Notes under the pieces: model-generated
Seen by the model: the letters and a program-made list of their open reading frames with translations, nothing else
Database searches by the model: none
What the model was told of the DNA's origin: nothing
Translations under genes and position numbers: made by a program
Part shown: piece after piece, positions 63,987 through 64,000 of the stretch
Numbering within the stretch: the first letter of the stretch is position 1
Layout: each line of letters opens with the position of its first letter
NCBI RefSeq assembly: GCF_964340395.1
Contig: NC_135549.1
Coordinates: forward strand, 1,962,501 to 2,026,500
Direction of reading: 5' to 3'
Length of the DNA: 64,000 nucleotides
Source of the DNA: Glandiceps talaboti
Taxonomy: Eukaryota > Hemichordata > Enteropneusta > Spengelidae

Positions 63987-64000
63987 CTGCAAAGTAAAAT

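Overview
The window looks like nuclear DNA of an animal, probably a marine invertebrate. It is AT-rich, gene-poor and intron-bearing, and it is crowded with microsatellites (TGTA/CATA, TA, GT, GTT), satellite-carrying interspersed elements and decayed retroelements. There is no operon structure or other prokaryotic signature. The repeat style (microsatellite-headed tandem-monomer elements, Penelope-like and LINE remnants, foldback-like repeats) fits a lophotrochozoan or an invertebrate deuterostome, but I cannot name the species from sequence alone.

Only the last quarter carries confidently recognisable genes. Two paralogous EndoU-family (XendoU / poly(U)-specific endoribonuclease fold) genes lie tail to tail. 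One is on the + strand, with exons 48717-49174, 51759-51892 and 53557-53811. The other is on the - strand, with exons 63986-63535, 62155-62022 and 60108-59857. Their exon phases are the same, and their middle exons are both 134 nt. In both genes the first exon is unresolved (for the - gene it lies beyond the window). Both proteins keep the second-histidine SGIHNW motif but have lost the first catalytic histidine (FEH-type motif replaced by FQR or FDR) and the following glutamate. The - copy also lacks the catalytic lysine. They read as predicted EndoU pseudoenzymes or functionally diverged members.

Upstream of the + EndoU gene is a plausible three-exon small gene (41339-45745, 88 aa). It starts with a perfect N-myristoylation/palmitoylation-like MGCITS motif and has all-phase-0 splice junctions. 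A direct segmental duplication (38026-41233 versus 46170-48488) precedes both this small gene and the EndoU + exon. One copy contains a 259-bp MITE that is absent from the other.

The first 38 kb is mostly non-coding. It holds a 3.1-kb 19-bp minisatellite (947-4058), a Harbinger-like MITE (11915-12669), clustered ~41-bp degenerate repeats (14060-14395), a Penelope-like GIY-YIG-region fragment (21060-21462), and a 56-bp-arm palindrome between (TA)n tracts that contains a hammerhead-ribozyme-like core (23549-23674). It also holds a large inverted repeat with ~335-bp monomers (30495-34560) whose centre contains a LINE 3' end (32430-33290). Remaining stretches are AT-rich sequence in which I see no supportable gene.
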